A stretch of 8,984 nt of DNA, taken from positions 1 through 8,984 of the forward strand of contig JADFUQ010000438.1 in assembly GCA_015222065.1 (NCBI GenBank), read 5' to 3'. Positions 1 through 6,369 of the stretch are shown piece by piece. Below the pieces are notes generated by a model. It searched no databases, was not told the origin of the DNA, and saw only the letters and a program-made list of their open reading frames with translations. Source of the DNA: Bacteroidota bacterium (GTDB lineage: Bacteria; Bacteroidota; Bacteroidia; Bacteroidales; VadinHA17). Each line of letters begins with the position of its first letter. Position 1 is the stretch's first letter. The translations under genes were made by a program, and so were the position numbers.

Positions 1-419
1 GCCATAGGTTCGTATATCATAAAAACATCCCTTCCACCGGCATGTTCTGAAGAATCCCTGACAGCTCGCACCTCCACTTCAGTACTTCCCGAAGGGATAC
101 ATACAACCATCTTTAAAGAAGGCGTAAAAAACCGTGGTTTTTGATTGATCATCTTTATCATCCCCCTGATCATTTGCTCAGCCGCGTTAAAATCAGCTAT
201 AACACCATCCCTTAACGGGCGAATAGTTTTGATATTATCATGTGTTTTCCCATGCATCTGTTGTGCTCTGCCACCTATAGCAATTAACCTGCCTGAATTT
301 TTATCAATAGCTACAATAGAAGGCTCATCTACAACAATCTTATCGTTATGAATAATAATAGTATTAGCAGTCCCCAGATCAATAGCAATTTCCTGCGTTA
401 AAAATGAAAATATCCCCAT
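1..419 (-). CDS. mreB: Rod shape-determining protein MreB, N-terminal part (cut by window edge)
   Basis: MreB is the bacterial actin homologue that forms membrane-associated filaments and organises lateral cell-wall synthesis. The visible 139 residues begin MGIFSFLTQEIAIDLGTANT. DLGTANT is the phosphate-1 nucleotide-binding motif of the actin/Hsp70 ATPase fold. Further on come the MreB-typical stretches VVDEPSIVAID, IRPLRDGVIADFNAAE and MVVCIPSGSTEVEVRAVRDSS, and the part ends near IYEPMA. About 200 residues are missing beyond position 1. The ATG at 419 is the only start that gives the expected short N-terminus; no clear ribosome-binding site precedes it, as is common in Bacteroidota. It lies 189 bases downstream of purH on the same strand. 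I see no TAnnTTTG box in that gap, so read-through from purH is possible. In this phylum mreB is usually followed by mreC and mreD, which would lie outside the window. Confidence 0.96.
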   Translation of the reverse strand, partial: MGIFSFLTQEIAIDLGTANTIIIHNDKIVVDEPSIVAIDKNSGRLIAIGGRAQQMHGKTHDNIKTIRPLRDGVIADFNAAEQMIRGMIKMINQKPRFFTPSLKMVVCIPSGSTEVEVRAVRDSSEHAGGRDVFMIYEPM

Positions 420-483
420 TTGTAAAAATATGTTAAATGTTAAAAGTTGTTACTAAGCTATTCGCATTTTTTTATATCAAGCT

Positions 484-518
484 GTTACGAGTTACGAGTT
501 TCGTGTTACGTGTAAACG
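484..518. repeat. Tandem heptamer array, GTTACGA type
   Basis: Five successive 7-base units can be read on the plus strand: GTTACGA, GTTACGA, GTTTCGT, GTTACGT, GTAAACG. The first two are identical and the others increasingly diverged. The array lies in the purH-mreB gap and would fall in the leader or intercistronic part of the mreB transcript. The same heptamer is repeated at 8808-8838, about 8.3 kb away, also in an intergenic gap. The function is unknown. Confidence 0.75.
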
Positions 519-534
519 CATGTTTCTTTACTCT

Positions 535-609
535 CTCCTCTTCCCCTATTCTCCTCTTCCCAATCTTCCATTATTCCATCATTCCACTATTCCATTCCTC
601 CACTCTTCC
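535..609. repeat. Pyrimidine-rich tract with 8-base periodicity
   Basis: On the plus strand, CTCCTCTTCCC occurs at 535-545 and again at 551-561, a spacing of 16. From 565 the sequence runs in octamers: CTTCCATT, ATTCCATC, ATTCCACT, ATTCCATT, CCTCCACT, then CTTCC. On the transcribed strand of purH/mreB the tract is almost all purine (GGAATGAT-like words). Its right end reaches the purH stop codon at 609-611. The strand asymmetry and period are plain in the sequence. A biological role is not established. It makes any + strand reading frame through here spurious. Confidence 0.65.
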
Positions 610-2135
610 TAATGTTTAAAATGTCTTATACCGGTAAAGACCATAGACATATTGTGCTGGTCACAAAAATCAATAGAATCTTTATCCCTGATTGATCCAC
701 CTGGTTGAATAACAGCAGTTATCCCTGCATCATTAGCAATTTCAACAGAATCGGCAAAAGGGAAAAAAGCATCTGAAGCCATAACTGCACCATTAAGATC
801 GAATTTAAAATTCCTTGCCTTCATAATCGCCTGTTTTAATGCATCAACTCTGGATGTTTGTCCAACACCGCTCGCAAACAGTTGTTTCCCCTTAGCTAAA
901 ACTATACAATTTGATTTGCTATGTTTTACTATCTTATTAGCAAAAATAAAATCGTCTATTTCTGAAGCAGATGGTCTCTTTTTTGTTACAGTTTCCATAT
1001 CTGTTTCATCTTCCATCTTCATATCCCTGTCCTGGAATATAACACCATTAAGCAATGAACGGTATAAATAATCACCTGAGCCGGATAATTTCTGTACCAG
1101 AATAATCCTTTTCTTTTTCTGCTTCAATATTTTAAGGGCATCGCTTTGGTATCCCGGAGCAATTATCACTTCAAAAAATAGATTGTTTATCTCTTCTGCT
1201 GTTTCTTTGTCCACCTTCATATTTGTTATCAGGATACCCCCAAATGCAGATACCGGATCGCCTGCAAGTGCATCCTTCCATGATTGAAGAAGTTCATTCC
1301 CCGAAGCAATACCACAGGCATTATTATGTTTTAAGATAGCAAAAGTAGGTTCGGAATATTCTGACATCAGGTTTACTGCAGCATCAATATCCAGAAGATT
1401 ATTGTAAGAAATTTCTTTCCCGTGAAGTTTATCGAACAGCTTGTTAAAATCGCCATAAAACACACCCTTTTGATGAGGATTCTCTCCGTATCTAAGAGCA
1501 TAACCAGTTCGGACACTTTCCTTAAAACTCATTACCTGGTTTTCAGCATTGAAATATTTAAAAATTGCAGTATCATAATGGGAAGAAATATCGAAAGCTT
1601 CAGATGCAAATTTCCGCCTTTCTTCAAGTTTGGTTTTTCCCTTATTATTTTGCAGAATTTGCTTCAACTCTTCGTACTGGTCCTTGTTAGAAATGATAAC
1701 CACATCATTATAATTCTTTGCAGCTGCACGGATAAGAGAAATCCCTCCAATATCTATTTTCTCAATCACTGATTGTTCGTCAGCTCCGGAAGCCACTGTT
1801 TCTTTAAAAGGATAAAGATCAACAATAACCAGGTCTATTTCAGGGATTTGATATTCCTGTAATTCCTTCTTATCATCCCCTGTATCACGCCTTGCAAGAA
1901 TTCCACCAAACACTTTTGGGTGTAAAGTTTTTACACGTCCGTTTAAAATTGAAGGGTAGCCGGTAAGATCTTCAACTGCAATAACTTCTGCACCAAGATT
2001 CTTAATATAGTTTTGTGTTCCCCCTGTAGAATATATTTTTATTCCCAGGTCTTTAAGGAGGAAAATTATGTTGTCCAGGTTCTCTTTGTGATAAACTGAA
2101 ATTAAAGCTGAACTGATCTTTTTTAATTCACTCAT
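609..2135 (-). CDS. purH: Bifunctional AICAR transformylase / IMP cyclohydrolase PurH
   Basis: PurH catalyses the last two steps of de novo purine synthesis in the cytoplasm: formylation of AICAR by 10-formyl-THF, then ring closure to IMP. The protein is 508 residues, close to the family's usual 510-530. The N-terminal MGS-like cyclohydrolase domain (about 1-195) contains YSTGGTQNYI and the block TGYPSILNGRVKTLHPKVFG. The C-terminal transformylase domain contains LRYGENPHQKGVFYG, ISYNNLLDIDAA, the catalytic Lys-His pair in ILKHNNACGIA (about K269-H270), DPVSAFGGIL, and near the end SDAFFPFADSVE and AVIQPGGSIRD. An in-frame TTG two codons further upstream (2141) could extend the frame, but ATG at 2135 gives the normal MSELKKISSALISVYHK start. 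Its stop touches the octamer tract. The neighbour mreB follows on the same strand, a pairing typical of Bacteroidota. Confidence 0.98.
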   Translation of the reverse strand: MSELKKISSALISVYHKENLDNIIFLLKDLGIKIYSTGGTQNYIKNLGAEVIAVEDLTGYPSILNGRVKTLHPKVFGGILARRDTGDDKKELQEYQIPEIDLVIVDLYPFKETVASGADEQSVIEKIDIGGISLIRAAAKNYNDVVIISNKDQYEELKQILQNNKGKTKLEERRKFASEAFDISSHYDTAIFKYFNAENQVMSFKESVRTGYALRYGENPHQKGVFYGDFNKLFDKLHGKEISYNNLLDIDAAVNLMSEYSEPTFAILKHNNACGIASGNELLQSWKDALAGDPVSAFGGILITNMKVDKETAEEINNLFFEVIIAPGYQSDALKILKQKKKRIILVQKLSGSGDYLYRSLLNGVIFQDRDMKMEDETDMETVTKKRPSASEIDDFIFANKIVKHSKSNCIVLAKGKQLFASGVGQTSRVDALKQAIMKARNFKFDLNGAVMASDAFFPFADSVEIANDAGITAVIQPGGSIRDKDSIDFCDQHNMSMVFTGIRHFKH

Positions 2136-2309
2136 TAACAATATTTATTAATTTTCGGGTAAAGTTATGAAACAATTGAAAAACCTGTTAAAAAAACCGT
2201 CTAAAAATAGTTAAATTTGCTGATGAAATAGAATTATTGTTGTAACAAATACTAAAAGAACACAGCTTAGCAAATTTTAAATCTTGATTTTCATGTTTCA
2301 TATATTAAT

Positions 2310-2336
2310 AGTCAGCAGTCGGCAGTCGGCAGTGCC
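2310..2336. repeat. Tandem heptamer array, AGTCGGC type
   Basis: Successive 7-base units on the plus strand are AGTCAGC, AGTCGGC, AGTCGGC and a decayed AGTGCC. The unit length is the same as in the GTTACGA arrays but the word is different. It sits in the middle of the divergent purH/permease gap and is more GC-rich than the surrounding AT-rich DNA. The function is unknown. Confidence 0.7.
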
Positions 2337-2431
2337 TTTCATGTAGAAGATAAAAGTATAAAGTAATGAAGGATGTAAAGGGCAACATTTCCTCGCTGCA
2401 ATACAATTCTTTTCCTTTCACTTAAAAAGTT

Positions 2432-2439
2432 TATCTTTG
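2432..2439 (+). promoter_or_regulatory. Candidate Bacteroidota -7 box upstream of the ABC permease
   Basis: TATCTTTG matches the Bacteroidota primary-sigma consensus TAnnTTTG exactly and is followed by C, as is frequent. No clean TTG lies at the -33 spacing; the region there reads TTCTTTTC. A start about 8 bases downstream would give a leader of roughly 120 nucleotides that includes the hairpin at 2474-2529. Confidence 0.45.
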
Positions 2440-2473
2440 CTAAAAGTCAAAAGCAAAACAGGAATGAACCGAG

Positions 2474-2529
2474 CATGACAAAAACAAAACCATTTTGATA
2501 CACACAGGGATGATTAGTTTTTTGTCATG
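2474..2529 (+). promoter_or_regulatory. Imperfect hairpin in the permease leader
   Basis: CATGACAAAAAC (2474-2485) is complementary to GTTTTTTGTCATG (2517-2529) apart from one extra T, leaving a loop of about 31 bases. It lies between the candidate promoter and the permease start, so it could fold in the mRNA leader or be a widely spaced dyad in DNA. No U-run follows directly, so it does not look like a terminator. No known riboswitch core was recognised. Confidence 0.35.
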
Positions 2530-2568
2530 TGAGCTACATGTGACCGTTGAAAATTAATTTATAAACAC

Positions 2569-3828
2569 ATGAAACGTCTCATACTTATTCGATTAATAAA
2601 AGAAAGTTTTCTATTTGCTTATCAGGCAGTTATTGTTAATAAACTAAGAACATTCCTGTCGTTGCTTGGAATAACCATAGGAATTTTCGCTATTATCTCT
2701 GTTTTTACGATGATAGACTGGATGGAGCGGTCTATCAGGGAAAGCATATCATCAATGGGTGATAATGCAGTTTATGTTACAAAATGGCCATGGTCATTTT
2801 CCCCGGATCTTGAGTGGTGGAACATTCTAAAATGGCCGGTACCAACCATTGAAGAATATGAAGAATTAAAACAGAAAGCAGTAACTGCCAAATCAATTGC
2901 TTTTCTCGTTCAAACCAATGTTACAGTAGAATACAGGAACAACTCTGCTGAAGATATTGGTTTGGTTTCTGCTACACATGATTTTGATATTGTAAGAAAC
3001 TTCGATATTGAAAAAGGCAGGTATTTTTCTATGTTTGAATCAAATAATGGAAGGAACAGTGCAATTATCGGGGCTGTTCTTGCTGAGAGGCTTTTTGAGA
3101 ACATTAACCCTGTTGGAAAAGAGATAACTATCAGGGGAAGAAAACTAATGGTTATTGGTGTTTTTAAGAAAGAGGGAATGGGAGGTTTCATCGATGAAGG
3201 TTTAGACCGGACTGTACTTGCCCCAATCAACTTTATCAGAAATATTGTAAATATCAGAAGCGATTATCTTAACCCCATGATTATTGTTAATGCTAAACCG
3301 GATATTTCTCTTCCACAATTAAAAGATGATCTTAGAATGATCCTGCGTGCCAGCAGAAAAATCAGACCACAGGATGAAGACAATTTTTCTCTTAACCAGG
3401 CCAGTTTAGTCCAACAGATGTTTCAACCGGTTTTTGCCGGAATAAATATCGGAGGGTGGATTATTGGTGGATTTTCCATTCTTGTTGGTGGTTTTGGGAT
3501 TGCTAACATAATGTTTGTTTCGGTTAAGGAACGTACCAATATGATTGGTATTCAAAAATCACTTGGCGCAAAGAACATTTTTATCCTACAAGAATTTCTT
3601 TATGAATCTATTTTACTTTCTATTGCAGGTGGAATACTGGGTTTGTTTCTTGTTTTTTGCGGGACACTAATTGTCAATTGGAAAATGGATGTGACAATCA
3701 CCCTGACCGCTGGAAATATTATGACTGGAATTGTGATCTCCTCTGTTATAGGAATTATATCGGGCTATGCCCCGGCATATTCTGCCTCACGACTTGATCC
3801 GGTAGAAGCCATAGGAACCACCTTTTAA
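2569..3828 (+). CDS. MacB/FtsX-type ABC transporter permease, substrate unknown
   Basis: This 419-residue inner-membrane protein has the architecture of MacB/FtsX-family permeases (type VII ABC transporters). One transmembrane segment lies near the N-terminus (about 27-49, preceded by the typical NKLRTFLSLLGITIGI). A periplasmic domain of roughly 240 residues (about 50-290) follows, and then three C-terminal segments (about 293-317, 342-369, 380-405). The conserved cytoplasmic loop after the second segment reads VSVKERTNMIGIQKSLGA, and the end shows SASRLDPVEAI; both are family hallmarks. No Walker A or signature motif is present in this protein or elsewhere in the window, so the ATPase must be encoded elsewhere. 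The family exports lipoproteins, peptides or macrolides, or transmits force across the membrane; nothing here selects among these. The gene stands alone, divergent from purH and convergent with mgtE. ATG 2569 is the natural start. Confidence 0.9.
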   Translation: MKRLILIRLIKESFLFAYQAVIVNKLRTFLSLLGITIGIFAIISVFTMIDWMERSIRESISSMGDNAVYVTKWPWSFSPDLEWWNILKWPVPTIEEYEELKQKAVTAKSIAFLVQTNVTVEYRNNSAEDIGLVSATHDFDIVRNFDIEKGRYFSMFESNNGRNSAIIGAVLAERLFENINPVGKEITIRGRKLMVIGVFKKEGMGGFIDEGLDRTVLAPINFIRNIVNIRSDYLNPMIIVNAKPDISLPQLKDDLRMILRASRKIRPQDEDNFSLNQASLVQQMFQPVFAGINIGGWIIGGFSILVGGFGIANIMFVSVKERTNMIGIQKSLGAKNIFILQEFLYESILLSIAGGILGLFLVFCGTLIVNWKMDVTITLTAGNIMTGIVISSVIGIISGYAPAYSASRLDPVEAIGTTF

Positions 3829-3858
3829 TTAGAGCCCATCTATAAACTCAAAAAAAAT

Positions 3859-3944
3859 GAATAATGAACAAGGAACACCGATTAACGATTTGTGAAGTAA
3901 CTGAAAATCTGAACTCTAAAATCAGCGTTCCTTGTTCGATATTC
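3859..3944. terminator. Large imperfect inverted repeat between convergent genes
   Basis: The arms at 3859-3883 and 3920-3944 are 25 bases each and complementary at 21 positions, with an unbroken core of GAACAAGGAAC against GTTCCTTGTTC. The spacer is 36 bases and contains a smaller GATTT/AAATC pairing. It lies 30 bases after the permease stop and 65 bases after the mgtE stop, a position suited to a bidirectional transcription end. It lacks the GC-rich stem followed by a T-run of a classical intrinsic terminator, so it could instead be a dispersed palindromic repeat. The rest of the 181-base gap is plain AT-rich sequence. Confidence 0.5.
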
Positions 3945-4009
3945 AATTTAACTAAAACTTACTGACTTTATGGACAGACTTTAATTTAATATGTGTCTGG
4001 ATTTATTTA

Positions 4010-5374
4010 TTAAAACAACCCATACATTATTCGTCCTATCATCAAATACAGAAATAGTCCTATAATATCATTCATGGTAGTGATAAAAGGACCTGTGGCA
4101 AGTGCCGGATCAATTTTCACCCTGTGAAGCACCAGGGGTATCAGGGTGCCAAATACAGCCGCGAACAGAATAACAATCATCAGTGCAATACTCACGGTGA
4201 AGGTTAGTGCATATGAATCAGATAAAAAATAATTGTAAGCGAAAATCAACGACCCTAAAACAGCCCCATTTATTATCGCAACTAATAACTCTTTGAATAT
4301 TTTCGCCCAGGTACTCCCCAGATCAAGCGACCGGCCGGCTAAACCCTGAACCACTATTGCTGACGACTGGATACCTACATTCCCGCCCATAGCTGCAATA
4401 AGAGGAATAAAAAATGCCATCTGGGGATTTATTTTCAAATCTCCCTCATACTGTGATATCACCAGCGCAACCAAAATACCCCCGATCAGGCCAATCAATA
4501 ACCACGGTAAACGAGCCCTTGTTATAACCAAAACTTTGTCTGAATGTTCAATATCGTCAGAGATACCGGAGGCCATCTGGTAATCCTTTTCCGCTTCATC
4601 CCTGATAAAATCAACCACATCATCAATGGTGATACGCCCTATGAGACGATCAATTGAATCAACCACCGGCAAGGCAACCAGATCATACTTGTCCATAATA
4701 TTGGCTACTTCCTCTCCTGAAGTATCAGTTTTCACATATATAATGTCTTCATTAGCAATATCTTTGATTTTTGCAGTGTTTTTTGCCAAAAGCATCTTCT
4801 TCAACGATACGGTACCTTTTAACTTATTGTTATCATCTACAACGTAAACATAATATACCTCATCAACATTCTCAGCCTGTTTGCTCATCTCTTTCAGGCA
4901 TTTCATTATTGTCCAGTTCTCATTTACTTTGATCAGCTCTTTTCCCATCAATCCGCCGGCCGAATCTTCGTCATATGAAAGCAGATCAACAATATCACCT
5001 GCCAGTTCAACATCACCAATATGCAGAAGGACATCTTCCTTTTTTTCTTCAGACAATTCACCGATGATATCAGCAGCATCATCAGTATCCATATTATCAA
5101 TAAACTGTTTGGCAATAACCTTTCCCGGAATTACCTGCAGAAACCGTTCTCTATCATCTTCTTCGAGTTCAGCAAGGACATCAGATGCAATTTCCCCCTC
5201 AAGCAACAAGTATAAAAACCTTGCCTCTTTAATATTTAACTCGTTATACAGTTCTGCTATATCTACAGCATGAAGATCCTGAATAAGTTCTTTTGCTTTA
5301 CTTTCATTTCCCGTCCCGATAACTTCCCTGAGATCATCCAGGTATTCCCTTGTTAATTCAAACTGACTTGCCAT
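4010..5374 (-). CDS. mgtE: Magnesium transporter MgtE
   Basis: MgtE is a homodimeric Mg2+ channel of the inner membrane, gated by cytosolic Mg2+ through its N and CBS domains. The 454-residue product is of normal family length. It has an acidic helical N domain (about 5-130), two CBS repeats (about 140-265, including GLMGKELIKV and VALPVVDSIDRLIGRITIDDV), a connecting helix, and five membrane segments from about 291 to the end. The pore regions show AAMGGNVGIQSSAIVVQGLA and IDPALATGPFITT followed by an Asp (D436) at the position of the conserved metal-site Asp of the family. It starts 19 bases after the rsmA stop on the same strand, so the two are almost certainly cotranscribed. The gap is too short to hold an M-box riboswitch, so control of Mg2+ uptake is probably by protein gating. 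Confidence 0.97.
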   Translation of the reverse strand: MASQFELTREYLDDLREVIGTGNESKAKELIQDLHAVDIAELYNELNIKEARFLYLLLEGEIASDVLAELEEDDRERFLQVIPGKVIAKQFIDNMDTDDAADIIGELSEEKKEDVLLHIGDVELAGDIVDLLSYDEDSAGGLMGKELIKVNENWTIMKCLKEMSKQAENVDEVYYVYVVDDNNKLKGTVSLKKMLLAKNTAKIKDIANEDIIYVKTDTSGEEVANIMDKYDLVALPVVDSIDRLIGRITIDDVVDFIRDEAEKDYQMASGISDDIEHSDKVLVITRARLPWLLIGLIGGILVALVISQYEGDLKINPQMAFFIPLIAAMGGNVGIQSSAIVVQGLAGRSLDLGSTWAKIFKELLVAIINGAVLGSLIFAYNYFLSDSYALTFTVSIALMIVILFAAVFGTLIPLVLHRVKIDPALATGPFITTMNDIIGLFLYLMIGRIMYGLF

Positions 5375-5393
5375 CTTAAAGTTTTTTATCTAT

Positions 5394-6167
5394 TTATAAA
5401 TTATTTGAAATGAAATTGGTAAGAGTGATAAACTCTTCTACCCCTAATTCTTCAGGTCTTTTGCTCATCAATGCCTCATCTGTCTTTTGATTAAATAAAC
5501 CATTTTTTAAGGAATTACGCAAAGTTTTTCGCCTTTGATTAAAACCGGTTTTAACTATACGAAAAAACAGGTGTTCATTACATGCCAAATGATCCCTGTT
5601 ATTCCGGGTTAATCTCATAACAGATGATTTAACTTTGGGAGGAGGGAAAAAAACGTTTTCATTCACTGTAAACAGGATCTCGATATCGTAATATGCTTGT
5701 AACAGAACACTCAAAATTCCATATTTTTTTGTTCCCGGTCCTGACCTGATCCGCTCGGCTACTTCCTTTTGTACCATACAAACCACCTCCTTTATCTGAT
5801 CCTTGCTCTCAAGTACCTTAAAAAATATTTGACTTGAAATATTGTACGGAAAATTTCCAATCAAAGAAATTTTTCCGGTAAACACATTGCCCAAATCAAG
5901 TTTAAGTATGTCCTTCTCTATGATCCGTTCATTCATTTCGGGGAATTTTCCCCTTAGGATCTGTACTGCTTCATTGTCTATTTCAACAAGCCATGTTTTG
6001 TTTTTGTATCTTCCGGGTAAAAATTGAGTTAATGTACCTGTCCCTGCACCTACCTCAACCAGAGACTGTATATCCTGCGCCTGCAACGAATTGGCTATCT
6101 TTCGTGCAATATTGTTATCTGTCAGAAAATGCTGACCCAGTCTTTTTTTTGGTTTGATATAGCTCAT
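5394..6167 (-). CDS. rsmA: 16S rRNA (adenine1518-N6/adenine1519-N6)-dimethyltransferase RsmA (KsgA)
   Basis: RsmA dimethylates two adjacent adenines in the 3' hairpin of 16S rRNA, a late step in 30S assembly, using S-adenosylmethionine. With the start chosen here the protein is 257 residues and begins MSYIKPKKRLGQHFLTD, the usual family beginning. SAM motif I is LVEVGAGTGTLTQFL (about 36-50), the acidic residue follows in LVEID, catalytic motif IV is GNFPYNIS (about 104-111), and the C-terminal side has VFFPPPKVKSSVMRL. An in-frame ATG at 6209 would add 14 residues. I prefer 6167 because AGGGA lies a few bases upstream and a TTACTTTG string (6226-6219), resembling a -7 box, would put the transcript start very close to 6209. 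It is first in a pair with mgtE and diverges from carA. Confidence 0.96.
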   Translation of the reverse strand: MSYIKPKKRLGQHFLTDNNIARKIANSLQAQDIQSLVEVGAGTGTLTQFLPGRYKNKTWLVEIDNEAVQILRGKFPEMNERIIEKDILKLDLGNVFTGKISLIGNFPYNISSQIFFKVLESKDQIKEVVCMVQKEVAERIRSGPGTKKYGILSVLLQAYYDIEILFTVNENVFFPPPKVKSSVMRLTRNNRDHLACNEHLFFRIVKTGFNQRRKTLRNSLKNGLFNQKTDEALMSKRPEELGVEEFITLTNFISNNL

Positions 6168-6295
6168 TATTCCCTTAAATTGAGATAATTCCAAATTTCG
6201 TAAATCCATTTGCCTTTACAAAGTAAAAATTATTTCATTTGATAAAACAGATCAACAACTTAATATAACTTTTTTATTCTGTTAATAACTCTTTC

Positions 6296-6326
6296 TTGTC
6301 TTGCCGGAGTGTTTGCATTATATTTG
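6296..6326 (+). promoter_or_regulatory. Candidate carA promoter (TTG-N20-TATATTTG)
   Basis: TATATTTG (6319-6326) matches the Bacteroidota -7 consensus TAnnTTTG, followed by C, and a TTG (6296-6298) lies 20 bases upstream as expected for the -33 element. The transcript would start near 6334, giving a leader of about 36 nucleotides. This is the best promoter match in the window. The position in the divergent rsmA/carA gap is appropriate. No arginine or pyrimidine attenuator could be recognised in so short a leader. Confidence 0.55.
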
Positions 6327-6369
6327 CCTGACAGGTTTTTAATACACTTTTAATACCCTATACTTTCCA

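Larger units (their letters stand above)
2136..2568. other. 433-base divergent gap between purH and the ABC permease
   Basis: The two flanking genes diverge, so this gap should hold both promoters. It contains a heptamer repeat (2310-2336), a TAnnTTTG box facing the permease (2432-2439) and an imperfect hairpin (2474-2529), each listed separately. A second box-like string, TAAATTTG at 2212-2219, also faces right but lacks a matching -33 element. For purH the best minus-strand string is TAACTTTA (2167-2160), one base off TAnnTTTG and without a clear -33 partner. A small dyad, CATGT (2526-2530) and ACATG (2536-2540), might be an operator. No credible gene was found: the only short frames are of 15 and 19 codons. 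Confidence 0.6.

Noticed and set aside
484..518. CRISPR-like array
   Set aside because: Units are 7 bases, directly adjacent with no spacers, and no cas gene is present.
437..619. 60-codon plus-strand open frame in the purH-mreB gap
   Set aside because: It is built from the heptamer and octamer repeat tracts, has low-complexity Ser/Leu/Phe composition, overlaps the purH end and resembles no family.
2212..2219. TAAATTTG as a second promoter for the permease
   Set aside because: It matches the -7 consensus, but no TTG is found at the right distance and it lies about 350 bases from the gene, so it was not listed as a feature.
2168..2422. Tiny plus-strand frames of 15 codons (ATG 2168) and 19 codons (ATG 2366)
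   Set aside because: They are very short, have no ribosome-binding site or recognisable sequence, and frames of this length are expected by chance.
4626..5273. Open frames antisense to mgtE
   Set aside because: They are reading-frame shadows of a clear, full-length MgtE gene, with Ser-rich nonsense composition.
5375..5393. Mg2+-sensing riboswitch ahead of mgtE
   Set aside because: Only 19 bases separate rsmA from mgtE, too short for an M-box or similar element.
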